Source of the DNA: Amoebophrya sp. A120
Lineage: Eukaryota; Sar; Dinophyceae; Syndiniales; Amoebophryaceae
Assembly: GCA_905178155.1 (NCBI GenBank)
Contig: CAJINV010000004.1
Location: 2,854,460-2,918,459 of the forward strand
Direction: 5' to 3'
DNA: 64,000 nt
Numbering within the stretch: the stretch's first letter is position 1; each line of letters begins with the position of its first letter. A program made the translations under genes and the position numbers. Positions 45,401 through 58,800 of the stretch are shown here, in pieces. The notes beneath the pieces are model-generated. The model did not search any database, had not been told where the DNA came from, and saw nothing but the letters and a program-made list of their open reading frames with translations.

Positions 45401-45549
45401 GATGCGGATGAACGCGGGCGGCCCCTGCCCTCTTCTTGTTTGATCCCGTCATGATCTTCTGGTGCGCCGGTAAGGGCCACTCTCTCGTCCTCTGACGGCC
45501 CGTCCTGTTCGTCAACAGCAACAGGACCGTAGTTGGCCGCGGCCATCAT
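39496..45549 (-). CDS. Equilibrative nucleoside transporter with long disordered N-terminus
   Basis: About 1,690 residues. Exons: 45549-41331, 41078-40642, 40489-40437, 40227-40065, 39887-39852, 39698-39496. The first 660 or so residues are Ser, Thr, Ala, Glu and Gly rich and probably unstructured. Then comes LFLFLGLETLLPYNITLILL, the ENT first-helix signature (family GLGTLLPWN). A further disordered insertion of about 500 residues precedes helices with VATSTGQGLAGLVGGSLSF. After a loop, LLRTVWPRIRSYQFSLFLCY and TTFALFPGPLV match ENT helix 7. Then come FQIFDVVGRKSPDV and VLRIAFIPLLLLLA, and finally VTNGYLSTTIFLQA (family NGY motif). Four joins use introners at 5-bp repeats plus one GT-AG intron (39888-40064); the fifth introner lies after the first exon. 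ENT proteins are usually about 450 residues, so the extensions are remarkable. Confidence 0.8.
39699..39851 (-). mobile_element. Introner, family A
   Basis: Ends TATGCACTGCAAAAGTATCG and CAATACTTTTGCACAGGATA. Direct repeat GTAGC at 39694-39698 and 39852-39856. It splits the NGY motif. Confidence 0.9.
40228..40436. mobile_element. Introner, unassigned family
   Basis: Ends TATCCAAGAAAAAAACATTG and GCGTTTTTTTCTTTGATA. Direct repeat TCTGA at 40223-40227 and 40437-40441; in-frame join at FQIFD. Confidence 0.85.
40490..40641 (+). mobile_element. Introner, family A, reversed relative to gene
   Basis: Ends TATCCTGTGTAAAAGTATCG and AGATGCTTTTGCAATGCATA. Direct repeat AGAGT at 40485-40489 and 40642-40646. 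Confidence 0.9.
41079..41330. mobile_element. Introner, family B
   Basis: Ends TATGAATTGCAAAAGTGTC and GATATTTTTGCATCTGATA. Direct repeat TCTTC at 41074-41078 and 41331-41335. It has no stop in the host frame until near its end. Confidence 0.9.
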
Positions 45550-46877
45550 GGACCGATCTGTATCTGCTCCGTCGTTTATTTTTTTGTGAGTAGAGCGCGT
45601 GCGCGACTGGGACTGCTGTGAGCTGGTCGTGGAGAGAAGTAGTTTTGGTTTTGCTCTTCAGGATGCAAAAATCCTGGAATTCATTTCAACTACACTCTCA
45701 AAAGAACCAGAAGCCTTGCGTTCTCGTCGCATAACCGTGCGTCCCGCTTTTCATAACTCGGATGAATGTGTTGAAGGGACGACGAGGAAAGGGATACCAC
45801 TTGATATGCGGAATGATTGTCACGAACTGGAACAACAATTACACCTTCGAGATGCAGTGTGGAGGTCCAGCACAGCAGCGGCGCTACAGGCCGCAACACA
45901 GACTCACTGCCGTGTCTTTCTATATCATGTGAGTATAATGTGGTCATTCAAGTGCTAACACATCCATCCGGCAGTTAAGATCGAAATTCAATCATCTGTT
46001 CCGATGTACAATCACTAGTAGCGCGCGCCATAATAATTTTGTCCCACCTGTGCATTTTGTTCATTATCTTCACTGTTCGTCTGCGTCCACTGCCATAATT
46101 AGAAAACGGCGAGTGATCATCTCACTGTGCCTACGCCGGGTTTCTCTTTCATCTTCAATAAAAATTGACTACTTCCATCGGGTTTGCGACGATGAGAACG
46201 AGTACTCATCGAAACATTTTTTCGTCTTTGTCGTTGGTAATTATGGTATCATGCACGAAGCAATTGAAAAACCCTGTATCACTCTTGCGGCTGACGCTGA
46301 AGATTATATTAGCAGCTAAACACTATTCATAGTTTTAGTTTTTTCTGTTCGAGAAAAATCATTATTCTTGCAGTATTTTTCCACTATTCCCGAGTTGTGT
46401 TGAGACGTCGTCACACTCTGCGTCTGCAACGCCGTGTAGGACGAAGACGATCGTCCGTTTCGTGGAATGGTGTGGCGTGGTCAACGTGATAGATGCTGCA
46501 AGGAGCATATGATGATGAATTCGTGATAAAATTGAAACTCGCTCTACTATCTTAAAAGACCTTTATGCTCCGCTGCCTGCAGTTTCATCACGAGTTCCTT
46601 TCCATTAAGTCGCTATGTTTAGCAAGTGAAAAAAACATCCAAAAGACAGTTTGGCCCTGGACGCGAGCCGCGAGGCAAATATCCTCATACTTTGGCAGAA
46701 AGGAGCCGCCTAGTGAAAACTTGCAGCACACCAAGATGCTTTCCGGTACTGTAGTTGTTGTAGCCATGATTTTCACTCTTGCGGTGAGAAATTGTTTCAA
46801 ACGTATACATTCCCGTCCCCATCCTGTAGCTCTTTTTACCGTCGCATTTCCAATGCTTCGCCGTCAGCATGATCTTC
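45550..46877. other. Intergenic, nothing recognised
   Basis: About 1.3 kb between the ENT start and the stop codon of the giant gene. Short frames on both strands; none resembles a known protein. Confidence 0.5.
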
Positions 46878-49800
46878 TCATTCCGAATCCGGTTTGTTTC
46901 GTCCCCCAGTTAATATGCTAAAAATTCGCTGTGTCTCCTCTTCCGACGCAAACAATTGCTCTGCCGGCCTTGCTTTCGCCGCCGTACTGGAGGAGGATGG
47001 CGCTATGGGTTGCGGTGGCGCAGGAGCGGAAGTTGTGGGGAGATCGGAACTATTCTGCATAATTTGGTCTCCAACTACACCAGCAAGAACACTCGGAGTA
47101 CTACTAGTACCACCCGCTTGCTGTTTTCGGGGACTTTGCGAACTTTTCCGAAGTTCTGCCTGAATGCGGGTTACCTGGTGCGCCAAAATCCGCTCATCTT
47201 CGCTCAAGCGCAACGCTGCGGCAGGGCCACTCGATGTCGCCTTCGCGGCTTGGCGCTGTTGATAAACCTGCTGCTCCGGTGGATACGCGACCTCGGCGGA
47301 AGATGAACCTTGAGCGTGTTGCTGCATCGTCCGTGAGGACGCGGTTCTTGACGGCGCTGGTGCACCATAGCTGCTCATAATTTGATGCGACGACGTTGGC
47401 TGTTGTATCGTTGAGAAGAGAAACGGGTCTTCGTTCTGGAAAGACAACTCCACACTGGCGGTCTTTTGCGAAGACGACGTCGACGCGCGGAGCTGCGGCT
47501 GCGCCAGCAGAGACTGCAAAGCAGTGCTGTAAAATCGCTCGTACTCCGTGCTCGACTTCAGCTGCTGTTGCTGTTGCTCTCCCGCGGCCAGCCCGGTTGT
47601 TGCTGTGGACGCCTTGGACCCACCCCCTGAGAAATCCGTGGCTGCTGGAAGGCCAACCGTAACATTCGCAAGCGGCGGTTGTAGTTCCGCGCTCGCTCCA
47701 CTGGCGAACAAAAACGGGGACTTCGGTTGGTGTTGTACTGCGAAACTTGCACTGCTGCTCGATGCCGGCACGGAGGTGGGAGAGGTCGTGGCCCCTCCTG
47801 CTGTACCAAAAGGACCAGCTGCTGCTCCAAATAAACTAGAACTACTGTTCGTAGTTCCGACGAGACCACTTCCAGCTGCACTCGCGTTGTCTTGCGTCAT
47901 GCGCTTCCGGAGGGAGTCCAGTTCCGCCATGTTTTGCAGGTGCAAAGCCCGGAGCTGGTCCGATTCGTAGGTTTGTAACTCTGCCTCCCCGCTTATCCAC
48001 AGCAAATTTTCCGTGCACGACGTCCAAATGCAGTCTCGCCTTCAATCCTAGTCTAGCATGACAAGTTGGACACTGCAAGTTAGCGAAATTTGTCATGCAT
48101 TTTGTACATGTACGGGAAATTTACATTGCATACCGCTTTCCCAGCGCTGCTCGTAGAAATTTGAAGGACCAGAACCTCCTGGTGCAGGCTGATGTACTAT
48201 ACCAGAAGTACTAGCCCCGGCCACGTCAAACCTAGCGGCGGTCGCAAACCCGGTGACGCCCGCTCCCCGCAGAACCGGCGGGGACAGCGACCGCGCGGGC
48301 GAGATTGACCCTCCACCACCTCCGAAAATTGACGTTGCAGTCGTTGTCCCTCCAATTACTCCGCCGTCGCGCGACGTCCGCAGCAACGTACCCTCCACGA
48401 CTTCCCGCTCGCGGCTGGCGGCGTTTTTTATGGAGGAGACCCGTTTCCCTATTCCCTATTCTATAAAGCGTTCTATAATACAGCGAGGCACTTTGCACGA
48501 GATTCAGCTTAGGCCACTGGAAGGCAATGCCTCTCTTCACGCAGGATAGGCGTTGCGGAGCCGTGGCAAAACTTGCGATGATACAGTTCGCAATCCAGAC
48601 CTTCTGGCGCATGCCGGACAAGCATCACAAAGCGCTACACTTTTCCAGACCCAGACCAACCCGCGCGAGGGTCTGCGCGAAGGTCCGCGCGACACCATGT
48701 CCAACTATGGAGACAATTTTGGGACCGACCTATTGCCGGTTTCCCAAAATTGTCTCCATAGTTGGAAGGGGGGTCGCGTTTGACCCCTCAGTCAAGTCTG
48801 GAGACAATTTTGGGAGGCCGAATTTTCTTTGCGTTTCTATAGGAGCACTTTTGCCACAGTTGCGCTGACAGTCCCCAGCTAAAAGCGCGACCCCCTTTGG
48901 CTTCTCTTGCTCCCACCATAGCTCAAAAACAGAAACCAACAGGCGCCAAACTCAAAGCCCCCAAACGGAGACACTGAGAACTCAACAAAATGGGCAGGGT
49001 CCAAAACATTGGAAAAAGTGCCGCGCCATTTGCCAGCGATTTTGCCTTGGGACGCTGCCCACACACGGAAAGTCGCAGCGCCGCAATAGCTTCCCAGCCT
49101 GATGCCAGTCGTCGGCCCTGCCGGGTCTTCGTCGCTTCTGCCGGCCTACCGGATCGCGCCTGGTCGCCATTACCCCTCCGGGGCTACCTCTCAGCCCCAG
49201 GGGATCAAAATTTTTGAATTTGGGATCCGGAGACAAAATTCCCGTTAGTACGCGACGTCCGCAGCAACGTACCCTCCACGACTTCCCGCTCGCGGCTGGC
49301 GGCGTTCTTTATGGAGGAGACCCGTTCTTCCAGCTGGGCCAGGTTGTTCTGCAGCTTCGCTTCTAGCCACTCAATGTCCTGCAACGATTTCCACACGACA
49401 GGGTTATTATCTCCAGCACCGTTTGGTCGGCTCGTCGCGGCACTGATTGATCGCGCTGGCGACACGCCCCCGCGCAGGTAGGAGGACGAGGAAGCTGCTC
49501 CTGCGGCAGCGGTAGATGAAGTTCCACCAACGACTCCGGCTCCTGATAAGGTCCCGTAGTTCGGGGACCATGCGTCTTGCATCACGACGTCCCGGGAGGA
49601 CGGGGACGGCCGCTCCAGCTGGTGGTGTTGAAAATCAGTGTTCATAATTCTCGAAGACGTTGTTGACGATGCGAGAAGGGAATTCACCGTCACTGCAGGC
49701 TGCTTGTTTTTATCTACTGCTGATGCGTCGTTCACCTCGCGCAAAACTTCTTGGATGTCGGGGAACAGCTGCAGGTCGACTACAAAGCATCAAATGCAAA

Positions 49801-52800
49801 AGCGTCTGGGTCTGGAACAAAGTATACTTGTCATGCTAAATCTGAACCTTCGCTACCCGCCATGCTAAATCTGAATCATGTAAAAGCTCTGTGTTGTATG
49901 ATTGCCAAAAGCTGTCCACTTTTGACCTAGTCGACAGGTAGTTTCTCATGCTGCAAAGGCATGATAGAACTCTCACAGAATCTGTCATGCTATGTCCTAC
50001 ATGCCAGACCTCCTGGGACATGGAAAACCTGCATGACAAGTCTGGCACTCTTCCAGACCCAGACACTTTTGCAGTTGATAGAAAGGCGACGACATCGAAA
50101 ACCCCGGTGACCGGGTCCCACCATGTCGGATGCTGTCGCAAGAAACTCCAGTAACTCTCCGGTAGCGGACTCTGGTCCGCTTCCGCGAGCGCGAAGTCCA
50201 CCAACCGACGGAACTCGGACCACCGCAGGGGAACCACGGAGCTGTTGTTTTTCGCCAAAAAGTCGAACAGCTTCGTCCGTAACTTCAGCCAGCAGGGCTG
50301 CAACTTTTGCGCGACCGCACGGAGGGAGAGGTAGAACAGCAGCGCTTCGACCGTGTACAGTGCGTCCATGGGTTATGCAACACAAATCTAGCATCGTACT
50401 ACACGGACCATCTGCTATCAAAAGCTGTGGGGTAATGCTGAGTTTGATTGTAATACCAGCAGCAAAACTTTGTCATGCAATAGTGCATTTTCATTTTGTG
50501 CGTCCTGTAATACGGGAGTAAACTTCCTGTAGATATCGGCTTCTCGCGCAAATGGTGGACGACAGGGACGGATTGGTGCAACAAAGTCGTGAAAAATGAG
50601 GAAGAGGAAGTTGTGCTAGTCTTCACGGCAGCAGAAGTTGCACCAGCATCATCACCCACTGAAGAGGACACCATCAACCCCTCCAGCAGGCACTTGGGGA
50701 CGATTGAAGTGATCATGTCTTTCAAGACGGTTCCCTCCGCGCCGCCCTTTCGGTACGAAGCGTCTTGTATCCGGGTGATCAGGTTCACCACCTGTGGCTG
50801 CGGTGCCGCAGCAACCCCTCCTCCAGATGAACCGGCTGTATGCAACGCAAAAGTTGCATCGCTGTCGTACTAGTGCTGCGGCTATTGATAAAGGTAATTC
50901 TAATTCTAATTGCATATACAAAGTTGCTCAGCATGATCATGATGTAATGCTACGAAAGTACACCTTCGGAAAAAAATGTCTTGCATGACCGCATTTTTTA
51001 GTACGACGGCGATAGTTAGTACTTTTGCAATGCATAAGCCGCTCCACCACCACCTTGGCTCGCGATCTGCTCGTCGGCGAGCAACTTGCACAGCACTTCC
51101 ATGATCAGCTCCAGGGGCGGACGCAGTTTTTTCGCGGCGGCGATCGTGGGCGGGCCGTGCCCGAGCACCCAGCTCCACTTGGTTTGGGTCGCCACGCTCG
51201 GGATGCTGTAGGAGGGGGTCACTAAACTGGACGGGAGCATCAACATGGGAGCAGGTGGTCCACCACGAGCAGTTGTTCCACCACCCGTAGGATCGGAGGG
51301 CACTGAAATTGCAGCACCACTCAAGGGCGGGAACGACGTCGTTGGGTCCACCCGCAAATCCGTTTCCAGCCCCGGAACGCAGACTTGGTAGGAAAACAAA
51401 AACTTTCCGACGAGTTCCGTTTTGGAGGAAAAGCTGCCCCACGCGCTGGTCTCGATCGCACCCACGTCCGCGTAGAGTGTCATACTGCCCTCGCCGATGC
51501 AGGCGGGAGCTGTGGTAGGAAGGAAGTTCCTCGTTCTTCAAAATATGAGGATTTTGACTAATGGCCGCAGCTGTAACTCATACATAGAAATAAATACTTT
51601 CTGGTTACGCGACAGTGACTACATCAGAAAAAAACAAGGATAAAACCCAATCCTACCCGCCCCACTCCCGCCGATTTGAAACAGCTTGGCCGCCACTCGC
51701 ACGATCTGCTCTGGGGCTGGGATGGTTTTCGGTTTCGCGGGAATTGCAATGGTATCCAGGAAGAAACTAAACCCATCCCCTGGAGATCATCATCAACTTT
51801 TTGCATGACAGACAATGCATCTGATGCACGTTTTGCATCATGACAAATTGGTGGACAGGAGAGTAGACGGGTGTAGTTTTTCCTCAGTGGATAAATGGGT
51901 ACCAGTTCGTCCACCGGCCCGAGTTGCGCCCAACTAGAGTTGGGCGCGTCCAAAAACGCGGTGACTTGTAGCGGCAAACTCCGGTGGTTGGTAGTCGCCC
52001 CGGCGGTGGTGGTCAAAGCGTATTCCACGTAGTAGCAGACATTGTTCCCCACCATACCGTTCCGGACCACGGCGCCCTTCAGCCGCAACAGCATCTTGCG
52101 CTCGTGCCCCGTGATCTCCTTCGGCAGAGGCGGTGGAGCAGGAGCCGGTGGAACAGCAGCGCCCGGAGCAGGAGCGCCAGGTTTCGGTACGGCCGACGAG
52201 GGTTGCGCCATCGCCGCGCTCCCGTACACCGAGGACACGGCGCTGCCCCCGTACACCGAGGTCGGCCCGCCGAAGGAACTTGCAGAGGGCGCTTTCGGCA
52301 TAGCGGGCAGAGTAGAGGATCCGACTCCTGGTTTATTGCTCGCAGCTCCAGATGAGTCCGCGTTTATCCCGGTCAGATACAGCAAGCTCATCACATCCGC
52401 GTTGGGTAGGGTGATGGAAAATTTCACGTCAACGGACGCTAGGAACTCCCCCGCACTTTGCTGCAGAAACAGCTGTTGTTGGTGAGCAGAACTCATGGCG
52501 CCGGACGGGCCGGCCATTTGCGCGGAACTTGGCTGGGCCATCATCGTGGTTCCGGCTGAGGTGGAAACCGCGACGTTAGCCGGCCCACCGGACGTGAAGG
52601 TCGCGCCTTGGGCAGCTGCTGCACCAGGGCCAGTTGTAGTACCTCCCATCGGTCTGTTCACACCTCCCGGTCCTCCTCCGGCGGGAAACGCAGAGGAGGA
52701 ACTGCTGCTCTCCGGCCCGCCTACCTTCGCGTGGAACTGGGCCTTGCGGTTCAACACCAATGCGGATTGTGCCTTGGACGCGTCGAGTTGGCTGTGCAGC

Positions 52801-55800
52801 AGTTTGAGCGGGAAGGTGTCCTTCGCGAGGCACACCTCCACCGACTTCGCGCGGTCCAGCTGGTGGAATTCGTCATTCTGCTCGATTACCAGCCACAGCT
52901 CAATCACGCCGATGTCGGACTTGAGAGCCTCGAAGAACCCCGGGGTCGGCGGCAGCAAAGGGGATTGCCACTGCCAGTATCCACAGAAAAAAACCCATCC
53001 ACATCCATTTTTTGCATGGCAAACACATGATTTCATACGTGTTTTGCATGACAAATTGGATGTGGGTTGGTTTTTTTCTGTGCATAGCCAGTCGCCGAAG
53101 TCCAGAGCAGTGTAGCCTGGTTTGCTGGTTGTAGCGGGAGTTGACCCTGATGAAGACCCCGTGGCGGGAGCTTGTCTGAAATTGCTCATGGAGCTCGTAC
53201 TTGACGCCGCTGGAACAACACCAGCAGGACCAGCCGCTTTGCTTGCTGAAGCACTTGGCATGAAACTCAGGGACGCGACCGCGGCCTTCGCGGCCGAATT
53301 CGCGACGGAGCTGTCCATGGACTGCGCCACCACCGGCTGACTGTCCGTCCCGCCGGCCATGCGTGCTTTCGCTGCCGCCACTGGGGATAGGTCGCCGTTT
53401 TGCGGAGGAAGCGCTGAAGAGGGCTTCATCGCACTTGTTGTACCAGTAGATGCGTTTGCTGCAGAAGCTGCGCTAGTAGTTGTAGCTCCTGTGGGACCTC
53501 CTGCTGCTGCAGCCGGTGCGGCAGCAGTAGCTTTGTTCGCAGCAGAAATTGCTCCAGCTGCTGTAGGTGCTGGTGCTCCTGCTGGTGCGCTGCCGTTTTT
53601 ATTACCTGAAGACGAGGAAGCGGACGACCATCCCAACAACAAGGATGCCAACGACATGGGCTTCGGCTCTCCCGAAATCCAGGCGCCACCGCAGGCCGCC
53701 TGCAACTTCGGGTGGTTCGGGAACAAACCGATGCGCAGCACCACGCGCACACTCTGGATGTCCAACACGCTTGTGGACACGCTGGGTTGCAGCGAGCTTT
53801 TGTACCACTGCTCCGCGAGCCGGCGGAACAGATCGGGATTCAACTCGCCCCTGGACAACCCAATCTCGATCCCCACCGTGTTCTCCACCGTTTGCTCTGT
53901 TCGAGACACACGGGAGACCGCACCTCCACCGGATAGACATGAGCCCCGCACCGTGGAAAGTGGCGGGAAAAACACCATGCCGGCACCACCGGCACCACCA
54001 CCAGCTCCAGTGGAAGATGATGACATCGCAAACGCTGTGTCTGCTTGCGCGGCGCTCCTGTAGTCCCCGCTTTTTCTCCTCGGTAGCGAAGAGTCAAGTG
54101 CTGCGCCAGCGCCGTTCAAAGTTATTCCTGGGAGAAGCAGGTCAGCGCTTGCTCCTGCTGGTCCTGCTCCACCACCCCCTCCCCCGCCAGCGCGCATTTG
54201 GTACGACAGCAGGCTGTTGCCTTCAAACGTGGTCCGCCAACGCGGGGCCTTTGCGGTGCAAGCCCGGCGAATCTGGTAGAACAGGCGGACCACGACGCTG
54301 CCAAGTCTCGTCCCGTCACTGGACAACACCGGCACCGGGTTTTCCCACGTGGCGCCCAGCAAAGCCTCGGCCTTCCAACCGCCTTTGGCCTCGGCAACGT
54401 CGTCCAAGAACGCGGCGATTGCCTCCGTCGGAAAGACGCAGCGACCGACGGTAACCGCAGTGCTGCTGCTGGAAGCGGTGTTATCGAGGTACCGCAACGC
54501 GCTACGGGTGTTGTTCACCGTCGTCCCTGCTGCTGTTTTATCAAATGCAAACTACATGATCTCTACGTCTGGAACTACGTGCTAAAGTTTCTTGTCAACT
54601 ACATGCAGGTTTGGCATGGCCCAGATATGGTCTGGAACTACGCGTACGCAGGGCCCCGCATCACAAGTTTTCATGCGACGGATTTGCAGTGCCTGTTGCG
54701 CATGAGAAATCTTCATCTCTCAACAGCGTGGCAGATGAACATGCATTCTGCCATATTACGCATTACAGGTTCACTCGTCTTGTGTGTCCTCTCACAAACA
54801 GCATCACAAGCTACTCGAATCTGTATTCCAGGAGATGTTCTTGACCCAGACATCATGTTTGCAAAAGTTCATATGCACCTGTTGTAGCTGTGCCGTCGGA
54901 AGTGTAATTGCTCCCACCGCGGTTCTCCGGTAAAACACGCACCACATCGAGCAACAGGCCGCAGGAAAGCGTTCCTAGCCGCACTTCCTGGATGAGCAGG
55001 TCCGTCAGACTGTCCCCCGCATTTGAGGCCAAGCAAAACGTGTGCGACGCAGCAAAGTCCAAAGGGTAGAAGCCACCCGCTTGGCTACTCGTGGTTTGCG
55101 CTTGATACGTCGTGCCGTGGCAGGCGTAGCGGAGAAAATACCGTGGCTGTGCGCCGCTTCCTCCGTTTTCGGAAGTGCCGGCAGGGAGCGACATTTATGA
55201 AAGGGCACAAGACCGCAATTGTTTATAGTGGTCCCCCTGCTGCGCCTAGTTCTAACCAGGGGGCACGGCCAGCAAGAACAGAAACAGCTTTCCCTATATT
55301 TATATTTCCATTTCGTTTTCGCTTTCGCAGTTTGCATGACAAACGAGGGCGACGACTCGTGTTCTTGGGTTGTGCGCTTTCATAAAGTCAAATCGGTTCC
55401 CAGAACGCGGATTTCTAGCTCGTGTTCGTCATAATCAGAGGTGATGAGAGGAAGAAGGGAGAGCCGACGGAGAGGGTAAGAATCTTTATAGCCGGTCTGC
55501 TGTTCATCTCCTGTGTCGTCTTTGATAGTTCTCGTCAACGTCGGACTACCAGCAGCAGCGATCCCACCAGCTGCACCTGCACCTCCTGTGTAGCGGAAGT
55601 AGAAGTTTGTCAGCGCCGAAGCGTTTTGCAGCACCTGCAGGCACTCGCTTTCCGTCAAATTGCACTTGTCCAGCAAGTTTTGCAGCAGCTCCTTGCTGTC
55701 CACACTGTCTTGGTCTTGGTCAAGAAGAAACGAGGACACTGCGAGCTTGTTGTCCGCCTGCTGAAACTTGCGCCAGGTTTTTTCTACATCGGTTTGCTGC

Positions 55801-58800
55801 TCGCCAGTGGTTGTAGTTCCTTGCCGCGCAGCTGAGGATCCCGACACGCCGAACGCCGTGGAGCATTTGCTGGTACGACCAGGCCCCCTGGCTGCACCTC
55901 CGGACGGTGACCTAACTTCGTTTTCTAACACAAACAGGTTCATCCCGGAATCGTTCCGATTTGCTGGTTTCTGCAGTGAAGACGAATTGCCTCCAAATCG
56001 CCTTCTCCCAGCACCTCCCGAAGTAGATGTTGCCGCTCGGTTGGCTCGGGCGAAAGTTTCGCAGCTGGCACGGTCCACCGTGCGAGCTGATTCGACGGTT
56101 GCGGACAATGTTGAACTTGCCCCGGGGTAAATCAACGCCAGGAGGTTCTTCAGCTCAAATACGGGAATCCCGTTCTGGTCGCACATGCGCTCTTGGAAAA
56201 CCTTCAACGGGAGGGAGCCCTGATCCTCGAAAACGCTCGGCAAAGCGTTTGTGAACGCATCCAGGTCGAAGGATGTTGCTTGCTCGAAAGCCTGCAGGGT
56301 CAGTGTCCACGTTGGTTTCACCCCGAGGTCCTCCGCGGTAATGTCTGCTGCAGAGGAAGAGCTGCCACTATCTTCCTCCTGCAGAACCGTCGTCACAGCG
56401 CGGCGCAGGTCGCTGAAATCCAGAAACCCCTTACTGCCGCGGTCTAGCGACTTGAACGCACTCCCCAGGCTGATGTCGTTGCGGCGCATGGTTTGCGACA
56501 GTTCGAAAAAGAGCAAAGGAACCAAATGCTGCGCTTTGTTTTTCATCGTGGTAGACGTAGAGCCTCCTGCGGTTTCCTCTTCCGCGCCGGCTTTGCCTGC
56601 ACTCCCGGCCGTACTTGCGTCTGTTTGTAGCTGCTTTTCTACTTTGTTCGTCGCCGAAACAACGCCGACAGAAGTGGAGCTTTTGCTGGACGAACCCGAC
56701 GAGGCAGTTGCAGCTCCGCCCGCCTTTGACGCGCGGCGACTGAAAGTTGTGGTTTTTTCCGAAGCCGTTTTGGGCAACACCCGGTCCACCAGGCCGGGAA
56801 TCTGAGCGAAGTCGAAAACCGACGTTGGCGGCGCGCGGAGGGTGAGAAAGCCGTTGCTCGCCGCAATCACGGTGTCCACAAAGTCGTCAATCAGCTCGTC
56901 GTCTGCCGGCAGACTGGTAGTACTGTTGTTGTCCTTTGCCAACAGAGTCCGCACCTGCGCCGCATCCAGCCTCGCCCCGAAGGTTTCGGGCGGCAGCGAC
57001 GGCGCAAGTTGCTGCAGAATGGTGAAGCCCACACTCAGTGCGTGCTCGAGGTACATGCGCTGCTCGTCGCGAAGCGCGTCGAGGAGTTCCTGAGAGAGAA
57101 TGAATAGTGAAGCAGGTTCTGTCCGAACAAGAAAATTATGATCTTGAATGATAGTTCAGAGTGCACCATCAAAAGAAATTAGGTCGTGTTGCACGAGACT
57201 TGGCCTCGTTCTGGGCAGATCTTCCATAGATTTATCGGGGTATACTTTTCAGAAAGGATACCTTGTACGACACGAGATCCCCTTGGCGGTAGTCGTATCC
57301 TGTGCAAACCTATCGTACTCGTGGAAATGCATGACAAATCTCCTCAGCATTAGAAATGAAATTTGTAATGTGGATTTCGATTTACCAGAAGAAAAAAATT
57401 TGTAATGCATGACTGCAATATACTACGGGTACGATACTTTTGCAGAGCATAAATCGTTCCCCAGCACCCGCAAGTCCTCTTTGGCGAGAAAGACGCGGCC
57501 GACTGTCGCCGTCAAAATCTGACCGATTTGCTCGTCGGTTAGAAATATGCAGCGCAAAAAAATCGTGTTCGTACCAATTGCATGAGTACTTTTTGTTTTT
57601 ATAGCCATGGGCATGACCAATCTGCTTTAGCACAAGGTAAACTCTCAGGACTAACTCCATTTTTCATTGCCCATCAAACAAAGATGTATATGCAATTCAC
57701 TTGATATTGATTATATATACTGGTACGATACAAGAACTCTTGCACATGATAAGAAACCCGCTCTTCTTGGCGTCAGCAGCGAGGAAGCGGTCCACCAGGC
57801 TGCCGGGTTTGTTCTGTGGATTGGATGAACAAGTCGGAGCTATAAAATTAATGTGTCTTGCACTACTACTTGCACTGACACTGAGTGTAAACCAAGTTGC
57901 ACAAAGAACTTAGCCATACGCACTAAGAAGAGAAGCATACTTCTTTGACAATCTGTATCTGAATAGAATCCTATACCTTAGTCGCCCGGAAAACGACTTT
58001 CAAAAGTCGCGCCTTCAAGCTCTGCCGGTATTCTGCGGAGTCCAGAACTGCCGAGAGGAAATCCGACACCAGCACCTTCTCGTTCACCGCCAGTGTGCGC
58101 CACAATTCGGAGCGCGCCGTCTTCGGAAGAAAAGTCGGTGGAATGATGGACAGCCGTTCCTCCAGCTCCAGGCGGGACAAACTTTGCGTCGTCGCAGAGA
58201 GCGCGTTTGGTCTTGGCGCGTTGGGCGGCGCGGTTAGGTGGTTCGCGAGGTCGAAAATGATCCAGGAGTGCTTTAACAGCCACATCCGGACCTTCGGTAG
58301 CGGGGAGTTACTCGATATCACCACCGGGTACTCGTCCGACCATTTTGGCAGTTGCCCGACCGCTTTCAGCAGCTTCTCGAAGTTTTCCGGCGTGGTTGAC
58401 GTTGACGAGGACGAGGCTTGCTTGGTACTGCTGGTACTAGTTCTTGCACCACCATCTTCCGCATTATTATGTCCTGTAGTCGTGATCGCTCCAGCACCAA
58501 GGGCTCCTGCTCCGCCAGCCTGCTGCACACTGACCGCAGCTACATTGCTGACGTTAAGATTCGTGAGGAAGTCGAAGAGCGAATGCAGGTCCTCTTTGCT
58601 GTGCGCACAGCCACCGGACGTGGCGAGCAGGCTTTCGCAGGCGCCAACAAATCCGAACCGATCCAGCCTCGTGCCTTCCAGAGCCTGCGGGGCCAACGCC
58701 GGATATTGACACGAAATAATTCCACCTACACGACGTACAAACTTCTAAGCGGCATCTGCATGAAAGAACTGTTGCTCTGATGTGTCTCTCCGCTTCTATT

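Larger units (their letters stand above)
48446..49250. other. GC-rich insert 3 splitting a coding exon
   Basis: 805 bp between two copies of a 76-bp coding segment. Insert plus one copy is 881 bp, not a multiple of three, and contains stops. The giant protein can therefore be made only if it is removed, or else the allele is broken. It includes a fragment of a family-B introner (about 48555-48658), a perfect 24-bp hairpin (48701-48765), and GC-rich sequence. No inverted ends are visible at its borders. Confidence 0.75.

Noticed and set aside
48446-49250. Insert 3 as an independent gene
   Set aside because: Frames within it are short and GC-driven; none extends across the insert or shows a start with conserved sequence.
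53359-54063. 234-codon plus-strand frame opposite the giant gene
   Set aside because: Shadow of an Ala/Gly/Ser-rich minus-strand exon with matching codon bias.
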